Positions 1-7,930 of a stretch of DNA of 64,000 nucleotides are shown piece after piece. The stretch's first letter is position 1. The number at the start of each line of letters is the position of its first letter. The position numbers and the translations under genes were made by a program. Origin of the DNA: Halothermothrix orenii H 168 (GTDB taxonomy: Bacteria > Bacillota > Halanaerobiia > Halanaerobiales > Halothermotrichaceae); NCBI RefSeq assembly GCF_000020485.1, contig NC_011899.1, positions 1,520,501-1,584,500 of the forward strand, read 5' to 3'. Under the pieces are notes generated by a model. That model searched no databases, was not told the origin of the DNA, and saw nothing but the letters and a program-made list of their open reading frames with translations.

Positions 1-1158
1 AAGTTGAATCGGCATCAACATCATAGGACAGGAATCGACACACCGGGCACATTTAATACATGGTCTGGGATTAAAATCCTCAATCTCTTCTGGAGGTAAA
101 ATCAAAAGACCTGAAGTCCCTTTATTGGAAGGAATTCCGGTATGAGGTTGTGAAATACCCATCATGGGTCCACCTACAATCACCTTACCTCCAGGAGAAA
201 CCATTCCTCCGGCCTGTTCAATCAAATCCTCGATTGGAGTCCCTACCCTGAATACTAAATTCAGGGGGTTCTTAACCCCTCTACCGGTAATAGTTACCGG
301 GCGTTCAATGAGGGGCATTCCCTTCTTAATAGCATCAGTTACCGCCACAGCTGTAGATACATTATTTACAATCACACCTACATCAAGCGGCAAACCTCCC
401 ACTGGCACTTCCCTATCCAGGAGGGCTTTAATTAACATCTTTTCGCCACCCTGGGGATATTTAGTCTCCAGAACCTTAACTTCAATCCCCGGTTCATTTT
501 CTACCACCTTTTTCATAGCCTGGATGGCGTCAGGTTTATTATCTTCAATTCCAATAAGTCCATTCTCTACCCCGGCGGCCTTCATCAAAGCCCTGAGGCC
601 AAAGACAACATCTTCAGACCTTTCCACCATAATCCGGTGGTCAACTGTTAGATAAGGTTCACACTCAGCACCATTAAGAATAACATGATCAATTTCTTTG
701 CCTTCGGGGACATTAAGCTTAACATGGGTAGGAAAAGTAGCCCCACCTAAACCAACAATCCCCGCCTCTCTTATAATGTTTTTAATGTCTTCAGGGGTTA
801 AATCACTTAATTCACCCCGGGGTTTGATACTCTCATCAAGAACATCCTCTTCATCAGCTTCAATTACAACGGCCCTGGACTTTTTACCACTTGGGGTTAA
901 AACATCAGTTATATCTTTAACAGTACCAGAAACCGAGGCATGAACAGGAGCTGATACAAAAGCATCAGTATCCCCGATTTTTTGACCCAGTTTGACCTGA
1001 TCACCTTTTTTTACCAAAGGATCACAGGGGGCCCCAATATGCTGTTGAAGGGGTATTACCACCTTACCGGGTCGTGCTGCTTTTTTTAATGGCTTATCTC
1101 TGGTAAGCTCTTTGTTATACTCAGGATGGACTCCCTGCCTGAATGTTAGTGCACCCAC
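1..1158 (-). CDS. rnfC: Rnf complex subunit C, N-terminal 386 codons (cut by window edge)
   Basis: RnfC carries FMN and Fe-S clusters in the membrane Rnf complex, which couples ferredoxin:NAD+ electron transfer to ion pumping. Seen: a GTG start behind AAAGGGGTG; an N-terminal 'FRQGVHPEYNKELT' segment; the family's 'VVIPLQQHIGAP' and 'VSAPVHASVSGTVK' stretches; and at the left edge the first ferredoxin-type cluster motif CIKCARCVDSCP. The second cluster and C-terminus lie outside the window. By family convention the rest of the operon (rnfD, G, E, A, B) should follow to the left. RnfG and RnfD are known ApbE flavinylation substrates, so the apbE at 59-60 kb may also serve this complex. Confidence 0.93.
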   Translation of the reverse strand, partial: MGALTFRQGVHPEYNKELTRDKPLKKAARPGKVVIPLQQHIGAPCDPLVKKGDQVKLGQKIGDTDAFVSAPVHASVSGTVKDITDVLTPSGKKSRAVVIEADEEDVLDESIKPRGELSDLTPEDIKNIIREAGIVGLGGATFPTHVKLNVPEGKEIDHVILNGAECEPYLTVDHRIMVERSEDVVFGLRALMKAAGVENGLIGIEDNKPDAIQAMKKVVENEPGIEVKVLETKYPQGGEKMLIKALLDREVPVGGLPLDVGVIVNNVSTAVAVTDAIKKGMPLIERPVTITGRGVKNPLNLVFRVGTPIEDLIEQAGGMVSPGGKVIVGGPMMGISQPHTGIPSNKGTSGLLILPPEEIEDFNPRPCIKCARCVDSCPMMLMPIQL

Positions 1159-1178
1159 TTTTTTTCACCCCTTTAGTA

Positions 1179-1206
1179 ATTATAATACAGTATTACGACT
1201 AACAAA
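1179..1206 (-). promoter_or_regulatory. putative sigma-A promoter of rnfC
   Basis: On the minus strand a perfect TATAAT (complement of 1179-1184) lies about 20 bases upstream of the rnfC GTG. A weak TTTGTT -35 (1201-1206) sits 16 bases further upstream. The -10 is convincing; the -35 is not. Confidence 0.4.
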
Positions 1207-1283
1207 AGAATATATATTAAATAAAAAATAAAACAGGCATATGCTAAAAATATTATATATTAAATCCTGGACAAAAACAACCC

Positions 1284-1309
1284 AAAAAAAAACCCCACAA
1301 ATTAGTGGG
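1284..1309 (-). terminator. intrinsic terminator after the SPOR gene
   Basis: Minus-strand hairpin CCCAC/GTGGG (1305-1309 with 1294-1298) followed by a T-rich run. The stem overlaps the stop codon of the SPOR-domain gene, so it ends the folC-SPOR transcript before rnfC. Confidence 0.75.
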
Positions 1310-1826
1310 TAATAAAGGCATCATATCCAAGAGATTCAACGACTTTTTCTGTCTGTTCAGCTTCCTGCCTGTCGGTCGTTGCCCCCAGTTGAACTTTATA
1401 GGGGACCCCTTCAGTAATAACCGCCTGGAGCCCTTTTTCTTCAAGTTCCTGTTTTAACCTCAGGGCATTATTATAGTTATTAAAGGCCCCAACCTGGACT
1501 GCGTAGACTTCTTCTCCCTGTAGCTGCTGTTTTATATACTTATATTCGATGACATCCTGGTCAGGGTCAACACTTTTCCCATTTAAATTTTCTTCCCCTG
1601 TCATATCCCCTGATGTCTCTGGTGAGGGAGTTTTTTGAGTATTTCCCTGATCATCCACAATCTCTTCTTCAATAATTTTGTCTTCAACAACCTGTTGAGT
1701 ATTTTGGCCGGGGTCACCGGTTACCATCTGGATTAACCAGTTCCCCAGTAGATAACCAACAAATATTGCCAGCAGGGCCATAACAATTACCATAATGGTA
1801 AGTGAAAAAGTATTCTGCCTGCTCAT
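1302..1826 (-). CDS. membrane-anchored SPOR-domain protein
   Basis: A 174-residue protein with a short cytoplasmic start, one N-terminal transmembrane segment (about residues 9-35), an acidic low-complexity linker (about 40-95) and a C-terminal SPOR domain (about 105-172, opening 'VYAVQVGAFNNYNNALRLK'). SPOR domains bind denuded septal peptidoglycan, so a role at the division site or in envelope remodelling is likely. The protein has no catalytic domain. It lies about 30 bases downstream of folC on the same strand and was probably co-transcribed with it. The specific function is not known. Confidence 0.8.
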   Translation of the reverse strand: MSRQNTFSLTIMVIVMALLAIFVGYLLGNWLIQMVTGDPGQNTQQVVEDKIIEEEIVDDQGNTQKTPSPETSGDMTGEENLNGKSVDPDQDVIEYKYIKQQLQGEEVYAVQVGAFNNYNNALRLKQELEEKGLQAVITEGVPYKVQLGATTDRQEAEQTEKVVESLGYDAFITH

Positions 1827-1856
1827 TTTTTCACCACACTCCTTTTCTTTATACTA

Positions 1857-3230
1857 TTATGATTGACTGTTATGTTTTATACCACTTTGAACTAATATTT
1901 TAGCTTCTGAAACTGTATATAGAGAACCGGTGACACATATTACATCTTCAGGCCTGGCATCATTTAACACCCCCGTGAGGGAGGTCTTTAAATCAGGATA
2001 TACCCTGTACTTTATTCCCCGTCTTTGAGCATATTGACCGATAACTTCAGGGGAACAGGACCGGCTGTTAGTATTTCTGGTAATTATCAGCTCTTTTTTA
2101 GCCTTTCCAAAATCAAGCATCTCTATCATTCCTTCAACATCCTTATCCCCCAGGATGCCGACTATTATATAAAATTGTCTATCTTCATTAATTAATGGTC
2201 CCAAACTATTTACCAGTTTTTTTACCCCTTCAACATTATGGGCACCATCGGCTATAATCAGCGGAGACCGGGCTAAAACCTCCATCCGCCCCGGAATAAA
2301 AGCTGAGGCTAGACCCTTTTTAATTTGTACTAGATTTACAGGATACTGTTCCTGTAAGTAATCAACCACTGCCATCGCCAGCAGGGCATTTCGGACCTGA
2401 TAAACACCGGGAAGTTTAATAAAATACTCAATCTTCTCAGTCCCGTTTATAGATTCTGCTTCTTTCTCCAGGCTGTAATCCCCATTATTAAGACGGAATA
2501 CGGTAAATGACTGGCCCTCCAGAGAACTCTCAATTATGTTGTATGAATACTCTTTATCAATAATTTTCAGGGGGGAATTTTTTAATTTAGCAGTCTCTTC
2601 AATTACTCTTAAGGCCTCCTTATTCCTGACCCCGGTAACTACAGGACAGTCCCTTTTAATAATACCTGACTTTTCCCGGGCAATACTTTTTACATCATTT
2701 CCCAGAATGGAGGTGTGATCAAGGGATATACTTGTAATTACACTTACCAGGGGCTCTTTAATAACATTGGTGGCATCCAGTCTGCCTCCCAGCCCAACTT
2801 CAAGCAGAACCAGGTCTACATCTTTTCGGGCAAAATATAATAAAGCCAGGGCTGTCACAAACTCAAAATAGGTCGGACCGCCAACCTCCGGGTCTTTCTT
2901 CAAATCTTCAACCCGGGGAACCAGTTCAGAAACAAGGTCTGTTAGCTCAGCTGTACTAATAGCCCTGTTCCCGACTTCTATTCTTTCATTAAAGTGAATC
3001 AAATGTGGTGAAGTATAGACTCCGACCCGGTACCCGGCTTCAGTATATATACTTTTTAAAAAAGCTATCGTTGAACCCTTACCATTGGTTCCGGCTACGT
3101 GAATAACCTTTAACCGGTCTTCCGGGTGGTTAAAGCTTCCCAGTAAGGCATTTATCCTGTCAAGCCCTGGCTTAAATCCAGCATCTGTCCCGAATCTAGA
3201 TAAACTATTAATATACTTATAGGGGTCCAT
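1857..3230 (-). CDS. folC: folylpolyglutamate synthase / dihydrofolate synthase
   Basis: ATP-dependent ligase that adds glutamate to dihydropteroate or to folates, keeping them in the cell. Its 457 residues match the family. The Mur-ligase-type P-loop is 'HVAGTNGKGST' (about 44-54), followed by the family 'YTSPHLIHFNERI' stretch. 'GLGGRLDATN' and 'SLDHTSILG' mark the central domain, and the C-terminal Mur-ligase domain contains 'IADGAHNVEG'. The start is an ATG at 3230. The SPOR gene lies downstream, and a YuiD-like gene diverges upstream. From sequence alone I cannot tell a bifunctional FolC from one limited to FPGS activity. Confidence 0.95.
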   Translation of the reverse strand: MDPYKYINSLSRFGTDAGFKPGLDRINALLGSFNHPEDRLKVIHVAGTNGKGSTIAFLKSIYTEAGYRVGVYTSPHLIHFNERIEVGNRAISTAELTDLVSELVPRVEDLKKDPEVGGPTYFEFVTALALLYFARKDVDLVLLEVGLGGRLDATNVIKEPLVSVITSISLDHTSILGNDVKSIAREKSGIIKRDCPVVTGVRNKEALRVIEETAKLKNSPLKIIDKEYSYNIIESSLEGQSFTVFRLNNGDYSLEKEAESINGTEKIEYFIKLPGVYQVRNALLAMAVVDYLQEQYPVNLVQIKKGLASAFIPGRMEVLARSPLIIADGAHNVEGVKKLVNSLGPLINEDRQFYIIVGILGDKDVEGMIEMLDFGKAKKELIITRNTNSRSCSPEVIGQYAQRRGIKYRVYPDLKTSLTGVLNDARPEDVICVTGSLYTVSEAKILVQSGIKHNSQS

Positions 3231-3402
3231 GGTTCATCTTCCTTTCCGCAACTCCCATCCTGTCTGTATACATTTTGAATCCAGTTCACAGGGTTAACTG
3301 CACCCGTAATTAACACCTTTTATATACAAAACACCTTGCAATAGGAAAATTTTTTTTATACAATTAAATTTGTTTAAAAAGTGATTCTTTAGAGGTGTTA
3401 TT

Positions 3403-3831
3403 ATGAGTTTGCTTGAAATTTCCTTGCTTTCACTATTTATAGCCCAGGTCTTAAAAATCTTTACAACTCTGCCACCTGACTTTAGCCGGATTATAGGTTC
3501 AGGAGGAATGCCAAGCTCCCATGCTTCCTTTGTATCTACTCTCTCCACTACAGTAGGGTTGAATTACGGGTTTGATTCCGACCTCTTTGCAATTGTTACT
3601 GTTTTTTCATTAATAATAATATACGATGCCGGTGGTGTCAGACGGGCCGTTGGCGAACAGGCCAATGTTCTCAACCATTTAATAAAACACCTGGAACTGG
3701 GTAAACTCGGCAAAGAAAAAAAAATAATTAAAAAAGACCTCAGGGAGTTAATAGGCCATACTCCCTTTGAAGTCCTGGCTGGTACAATATTAGGTGTTTT
3801 CATTGCCCTCATAAATTATTATTATCTTTAA
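3403..3831 (+). CDS. YuiD-like divergent PAP2 family membrane protein (DUF212)
   Basis: A 142-residue integral membrane protein of the DUF212 family, related to PAP2 acid phosphatases. It keeps the signature 'GGMPSSHASFVSTLST' (about residues 30-45), where the SSH triad is the shared phosphatase-like motif, and 'YDAGGVRRAVGEQA' (about 67-80). Three to four hydrophobic segments are visible. The ATG has AGAGGTG upstream. A lipid-phosphate phosphatase activity is often assumed for this family but I would not assert it. The gene is transcribed away from folC and toward the nucleotidyltransferase gene. Confidence 0.85.
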   Translation: MSLLEISLLSLFIAQVLKIFTTLPPDFSRIIGSGGMPSSHASFVSTLSTTVGLNYGFDSDLFAIVTVFSLIIIYDAGGVRRAVGEQANVLNHLIKHLELGKLGKEKKIIKKDLRELIGHTPFEVLAGTILGVFIALINYYYL

Positions 3832-3902
3832 TCCTAATATACCTAACTTTACTTAACACTATATTGTCAATAATATATTAACAAAAACATAATATCACAA
3901 AC

Positions 3903-5339
3903 CTATAATTCCTCTTTTATATATTTCTCCAGATAATTTATAGCCTCTTTTCTGGTCATAACTTTACCGTTTGCCTGGGCTTCTTTAAGCTTTTTTAATA
4001 AATATCCAATGACAGGCCCTTCCTCAAGGTTAAAACAACTCCTTATTTCCTCCCCATTTAGCAAAGGGGTAGTTGTTAGCTTTTTGACCCGGTCTCCATA
4101 TAATAGCAAACCATTAATAAACTCCCTGTAGGCTTTTATTCTAACCGGCTCTGAATTGCTGCCAGTAAAACTGGCCAGAGACAGGAGACAAACATCAAAC
4201 CCGTCTCCGCTTAATTCCAGCCAGAAACGGGTTTTATCCAGGGGTTGTAATTTCTTCTTTTGAAATAAATAATACGGATAGTCATGATAACAGATAAGCT
4301 GTTTCACATACCTCCGGCACTTTTTGCCCATCCTTAAATCCAGTAATATTTTTTCAACCATCCTGCCCCCCTGCCTATCAGGGGTGTATTTAGCCCTGCT
4401 TTTCATTCGACTACCCTTAATGTTACCAATATAGAAAAAGAAGGCGGCTAATTTAAGGCAGGCCAGCCTGTCATCTTTAATTCTATCTCTATAAAAACCC
4501 TTACTAATGTAATCTTCAAGGCATTCAAGTGTCCTGATTCCCAGATTCCAGGCATCCAGATTCCACCCCTTACCTGACCCCTCTTCAAGTGTTTTTTCTT
4601 TCATTCTTTTAATAACAGGAATAACATAAGAAAAGAGATTAAAATTATCTTCTGCATATTTAACTACTCTTGCCACCCCGGGGTTTGATAATATCCTGCT
4701 AAATTCATAACCAATCCGTTCCCTGGCAATTTTCCTGATAAGGGGAGAGGCCCTGTGAATCAGGTTCTCAGTATCTTTTTCAATTAAAAATCCTAATTCT
4801 GATTTAAACCTGAAAGCCCTTAAGAGACGAAGTGGGTCCTTGATAAAAACTTTGTCATCAGTAACCCTAATAATACCCTTCTCCAGATCAGTCCAGCCAC
4901 CAAAGGGGTCTATTATGTAATCATTTATATATTCGGTAATTAGATATGGCTCTTTATTACCGAAATTACCGGGAATATCCATTACATTTACCGCCATAGA
5001 ATTAATGGTAAAATCACGTCTGGATAGATCTTCTTTCAGGGTAGACCCCACCATTTTAGCAAAATCATAAATATACCCATCAGCAACCACCCGGTAAATA
5101 TCCCTTTCTCTATCCAGAGGTACAAAAGAACCCCCTGTTTTAGAGCTGAAATCCAATGCTACTTCTCTAACCCGTTCTTTTAAGACAAAATCAAAGTCCT
5201 TTAGATTTCTCTGAAGCAGGATATCCCTGACAGCACCCCCGACGAGATATAATTCCTGCTGATATCTGTCATGGATATCCCTTAAGACAGGGAGTATCTG
5301 TAAGACAGGGAAAATCAGTTTATAATCTTTTGTAAACAC
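3903..5339 (-). CDS. cca: tRNA nucleotidyltransferase / poly(A) polymerase family protein (CCA-adding type)
   Basis: Adds or repairs the 3' CCA end of tRNAs. The class II nucleotidyltransferase head has 'LVGGAVRDILL' (about 31-41) and 'KDFDFVL' (about 46-52), carrying the catalytic acidic residues. 'DLSRRDFTINSMAVN' and 'DPLRLLRAFRF' are the family's nucleotide- and RNA-binding stretches. The last 200 residues form the helical tRNA-binding body. At 478 residues it is somewhat longer than the compact bacterial enzymes. Its start lies 2 bases after the stop of the FtsA-like gene, so the two are probably co-transcribed. The tRNA-Arg gene in this window encodes its own CCA, so here the enzyme may act mainly in repair. 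Confidence 0.88.
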   Translation of the reverse strand: MFTKDYKLIFPVLQILPVLRDIHDRYQQELYLVGGAVRDILLQRNLKDFDFVLKERVREVALDFSSKTGGSFVPLDRERDIYRVVADGYIYDFAKMVGSTLKEDLSRRDFTINSMAVNVMDIPGNFGNKEPYLITEYINDYIIDPFGGWTDLEKGIIRVTDDKVFIKDPLRLLRAFRFKSELGFLIEKDTENLIHRASPLIRKIARERIGYEFSRILSNPGVARVVKYAEDNFNLFSYVIPVIKRMKEKTLEEGSGKGWNLDAWNLGIRTLECLEDYISKGFYRDRIKDDRLACLKLAAFFFYIGNIKGSRMKSRAKYTPDRQGGRMVEKILLDLRMGKKCRRYVKQLICYHDYPYYLFQKKKLQPLDKTRFWLELSGDGFDVCLLSLASFTGSNSEPVRIKAYREFINGLLLYGDRVKKLTTTPLLNGEEIRSCFNLEEGPVIGYLLKKLKEAQANGKVMTRKEAINYLEKYIKEEL

Positions 5340-5341
5340 CT

Positions 5342-7540
5342 TTAATACAAACCCCCTGGTCCAGTTTCATTACTTTTCTGTTTCCTGTCAGAATCATTTA
5401 AAGCTATTTCAATACTGTCTCCATTCTTGATCTGGGTATACAGATTGGCCCTTTCCCCATTTACTTTAACTATAAAGTTTTCTTCAAAATTGGGAGTCAC
5501 TTTATAATTAATATGCTCCAGGGCATGTTTCAGGTTTAAAGAAGCCGGTTGACATGTGATGGCATCTCCGTCTTTTATAGTATAATCAAAGTCTACCTTT
5601 CTACCATTACATTTTACATTCCATCTGGAAACAGGAATCTCCAGTTCAGAACTATTGAAGGAGATTTTAATCCGGTCTTTTATCCCCATAAGTTTACATA
5701 ATTCCCGTATTGTTGGTTCTAAAATGGGTTTTACAGTGGTTAACTCCATTCTATCTTCCAGGGGAATATCCAGATCAACCGGCTTTCCTTCATGTAAGAT
5801 TAGTATATCCCCTTCCGGTATATAAATAACCTTTCCATTAAAGGTAACGGTTTTAGCATGGTTTAAAAGTTCCTGACGTGGTATCTCCAGTATCTGAGAT
5901 ACAGCATCCCTGACTGTCTGTAATTTTTTGAATTCGATATTTCCACCATCTATAATAGGGGTATCATACTCTACCAACCTGCCATTCTGATAAATATGGG
6001 GTTTAAGTTTTACCTGATTGCCATTTACAATTATTTCAACAGGCTTTAATTCCGGGACAATATCCCCTATAAGACCTGAGGCATTTTTACCGTCCTGACC
6101 GGGTTCAAATATAATCTCATCACCGGAAGAAATAGGAGTCTCCAGATTAGCTTCTTCCCCATTTACCAGAATATGGGCCGGTTTACCCATCTCACCCTTT
6201 ATAACTTTCAGTTCACCATTAACAGTACAGGTTAAACCTTTACCCGGTCTACCATTTATCCTCTTTATATCTACCTCTGCTGCCAGCAGGGCATCAGTAA
6301 CTGAGGGTTTATTCAACGTAAACAACTGGACAATATTGTTATTAACCTGTACTTCGAGGAAATTAGCCTTGTTGGTGTTCTGGTGAGCAGTCACCCCGAT
6401 ACCAATGGGTGTTACTGCCTGGGGACTGCTGACACCATTTACCGTCCCGGTTACTTTATTAATATCACTGCTTTCCCGGATCCCAACCCGTTCTGGTGGT
6501 AAATCCAGTCGACTGGCCAGCTCCTCCTGTAACAAGGGGATAAGGCTGCCACCACCGATACAGATTACTGCCTGTGGTGGTTTATTATTTATCGACATAA
6601 TCGCTTCACATATCTGATCAGCTAGACTTTCAATATGAGGTTTTAATATATCTAAAGCTTCCTCTCTTGTTATAACAACATCCTGGCTTAAAAAATTCCT
6701 GATTTTTATTTCCACTTCTCCCTGACTAATTTCACGTTTTATTTTTTCACCAATATGATAATCCAGGAGATAATGTTCTGCCAGGGCTTCAGTTATTTCG
6801 TCCCCCGCCACAGGGACCATAGCATAACCTATCATCCTGCCACCTTTGGTCAGGGCAATATCAGACGTACCGGCCCCGATATCTACTAAAGCCAGGTTGA
6901 AATTAAACATTTCTTTAGGAATAACAACATTTGCAGCAGCAATAGGCTCCAGGGTCAGATGATCAACTTCCAGGCCAACTTGATTGACAACTGTTAACAG
7001 TGACTCGATAACAACTCTGGGTAAAAAGGTTGAAACCAGTTCTACTTCTATTTTCCTGGCCTTCTGACCTACCAGACTCCCGATAAAAAGGTCATCCATG
7101 GTGTATTCAATGACATTATAACCAACAAAGTGGTAATCATGGGGATTAGCAGTCGGATCTGAAGCCGCCAGTTCCTCCTGGGCCTTTTGAACAGCAGAAA
7201 ACTCAAGGGCCTGGACATCTTCCCGGGTAACCAGTTTTTTTGTATTAAATTCCATACTCTGTCGATAGGTTGCTGTCTTGAGAGCCCTACCGGCAGCTGC
7301 TATGGCTACCTTTTTGAGACTGAACCCCAGCTCCTCCTCAAGTTTATCCTTGACCTTTCTCACCTGTCGGGCTACTTCTTCAACATTATGTATCTGACCA
7401 TCGAGCATTGCCCTGTTTTCATGTTCAATGGCATAAGAAGCGATTATTTCATAAAAAAATCCTGTATATTCTAAAACCAGTCCGATAACTGTTCTTGTCC
7501 CTATGTCCAGGGCAAAGATTATGTCGCCCTTTTTATCCAC
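5342..7540 (-). CDS. FtsA-like actin-fold ATPase with a long repetitive C-terminal tail
   Basis: I place the start at GTG 7540 (732 residues), 6 bases behind GGGAGGGG; the open frame extends 24 codons further to a TTG without a ribosome site. Residues 1-350 are an FtsA/PilM-type actin fold: 'FALDIGTRTVIGLV' (phosphate 1), an SHS2-like insert, 'ALVDIGAGTSDIAL' (phosphate 2) and 'VICIGGGSLIPLL' (adenosine). Residues about 370-720 hold several copies of a short beta-rich unit of the form VNG-x(n)-L-x(n)-I-x-(D/S)G(D/N)-x-I, suggesting tandem beta-grasp-like domains. True FtsA is about 420 residues and ends in a membrane-binding helix; this one does not. Related long forms occur in Clostridia-type genomes. 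A cytoskeletal or envelope role is inferred; no ftsZ is nearby. Confidence 0.8.
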   Translation of the reverse strand: MDKKGDIIFALDIGTRTVIGLVLEYTGFFYEIIASYAIEHENRAMLDGQIHNVEEVARQVRKVKDKLEEELGFSLKKVAIAAAGRALKTATYRQSMEFNTKKLVTREDVQALEFSAVQKAQEELAASDPTANPHDYHFVGYNVIEYTMDDLFIGSLVGQKARKIEVELVSTFLPRVVIESLLTVVNQVGLEVDHLTLEPIAAANVVIPKEMFNFNLALVDIGAGTSDIALTKGGRMIGYAMVPVAGDEITEALAEHYLLDYHIGEKIKREISQGEVEIKIRNFLSQDVVITREEALDILKPHIESLADQICEAIMSINNKPPQAVICIGGGSLIPLLQEELASRLDLPPERVGIRESSDINKVTGTVNGVSSPQAVTPIGIGVTAHQNTNKANFLEVQVNNNIVQLFTLNKPSVTDALLAAEVDIKRINGRPGKGLTCTVNGELKVIKGEMGKPAHILVNGEEANLETPISSGDEIIFEPGQDGKNASGLIGDIVPELKPVEIIVNGNQVKLKPHIYQNGRLVEYDTPIIDGGNIEFKKLQTVRDAVSQILEIPRQELLNHAKTVTFNGKVIYIPEGDILILHEGKPVDLDIPLEDRMELTTVKPILEPTIRELCKLMGIKDRIKISFNSSELEIPVSRWNVKCNGRKVDFDYTIKDGDAITCQPASLNLKHALEHINYKVTPNFEENFIVKVNGERANLYTQIKNGDSIEIALNDSDRKQKSNETGPGGLY

Positions 7541-7930
7541 AGATTTCCCCTCCCATAGATACTTTTTTTCAAAGTATGGCTGGCCATTATTTACTACATC
7601 ATAATAATTCAAAAGTTAGTAATAAATTGATTGCTTATAACAATATTCGACCAATAAAATAATAATCCTGCCTTATATTGGATAAATATTTACCCTTTTT
7701 ATATTCCTTTTTGTATTCATTTATATATTTCTTTTATATATTCCTGATTTAATTAAATCTTTCCATAACTTTTAATTAATATATAACATAAATTTTTGAT
7801 TACAAGATTTAAATAACACCATAATCTTATCTCCAGTTAAAAATTCTCTGCATATAATAAAACCGCCGGAAATACCGGCGGCCTTCAGTTTATCTATTCT
7901 CAATACATAATAACAGGATAAATCTGGTTA
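7541..7930. other. AT-rich intergenic stretch
   Basis: It holds the upstream region of the FtsA-like gene and, at its left-strand end, the transketolase terminator (7859-7881). The middle is very AT-rich. I see no gene or RNA in it. Confidence 0.6.
7852..7881 (-). terminator. intrinsic terminator of transketolase
   Basis: Minus-strand stem CCGCCGG / CCGGCGG (7875-7881 with 7863-7869), 5-base loop, followed by TTTTATTAT. Strong GC stem and T-tail. Confidence 0.9.

Noticed and set aside
164-943. Plus-strand ORFs of 163 and 81 codons at the left end
   Set aside because: They are antisense to rnfC, whose minus-strand reading gives an unmistakable RnfC sequence and Fe-S motif.
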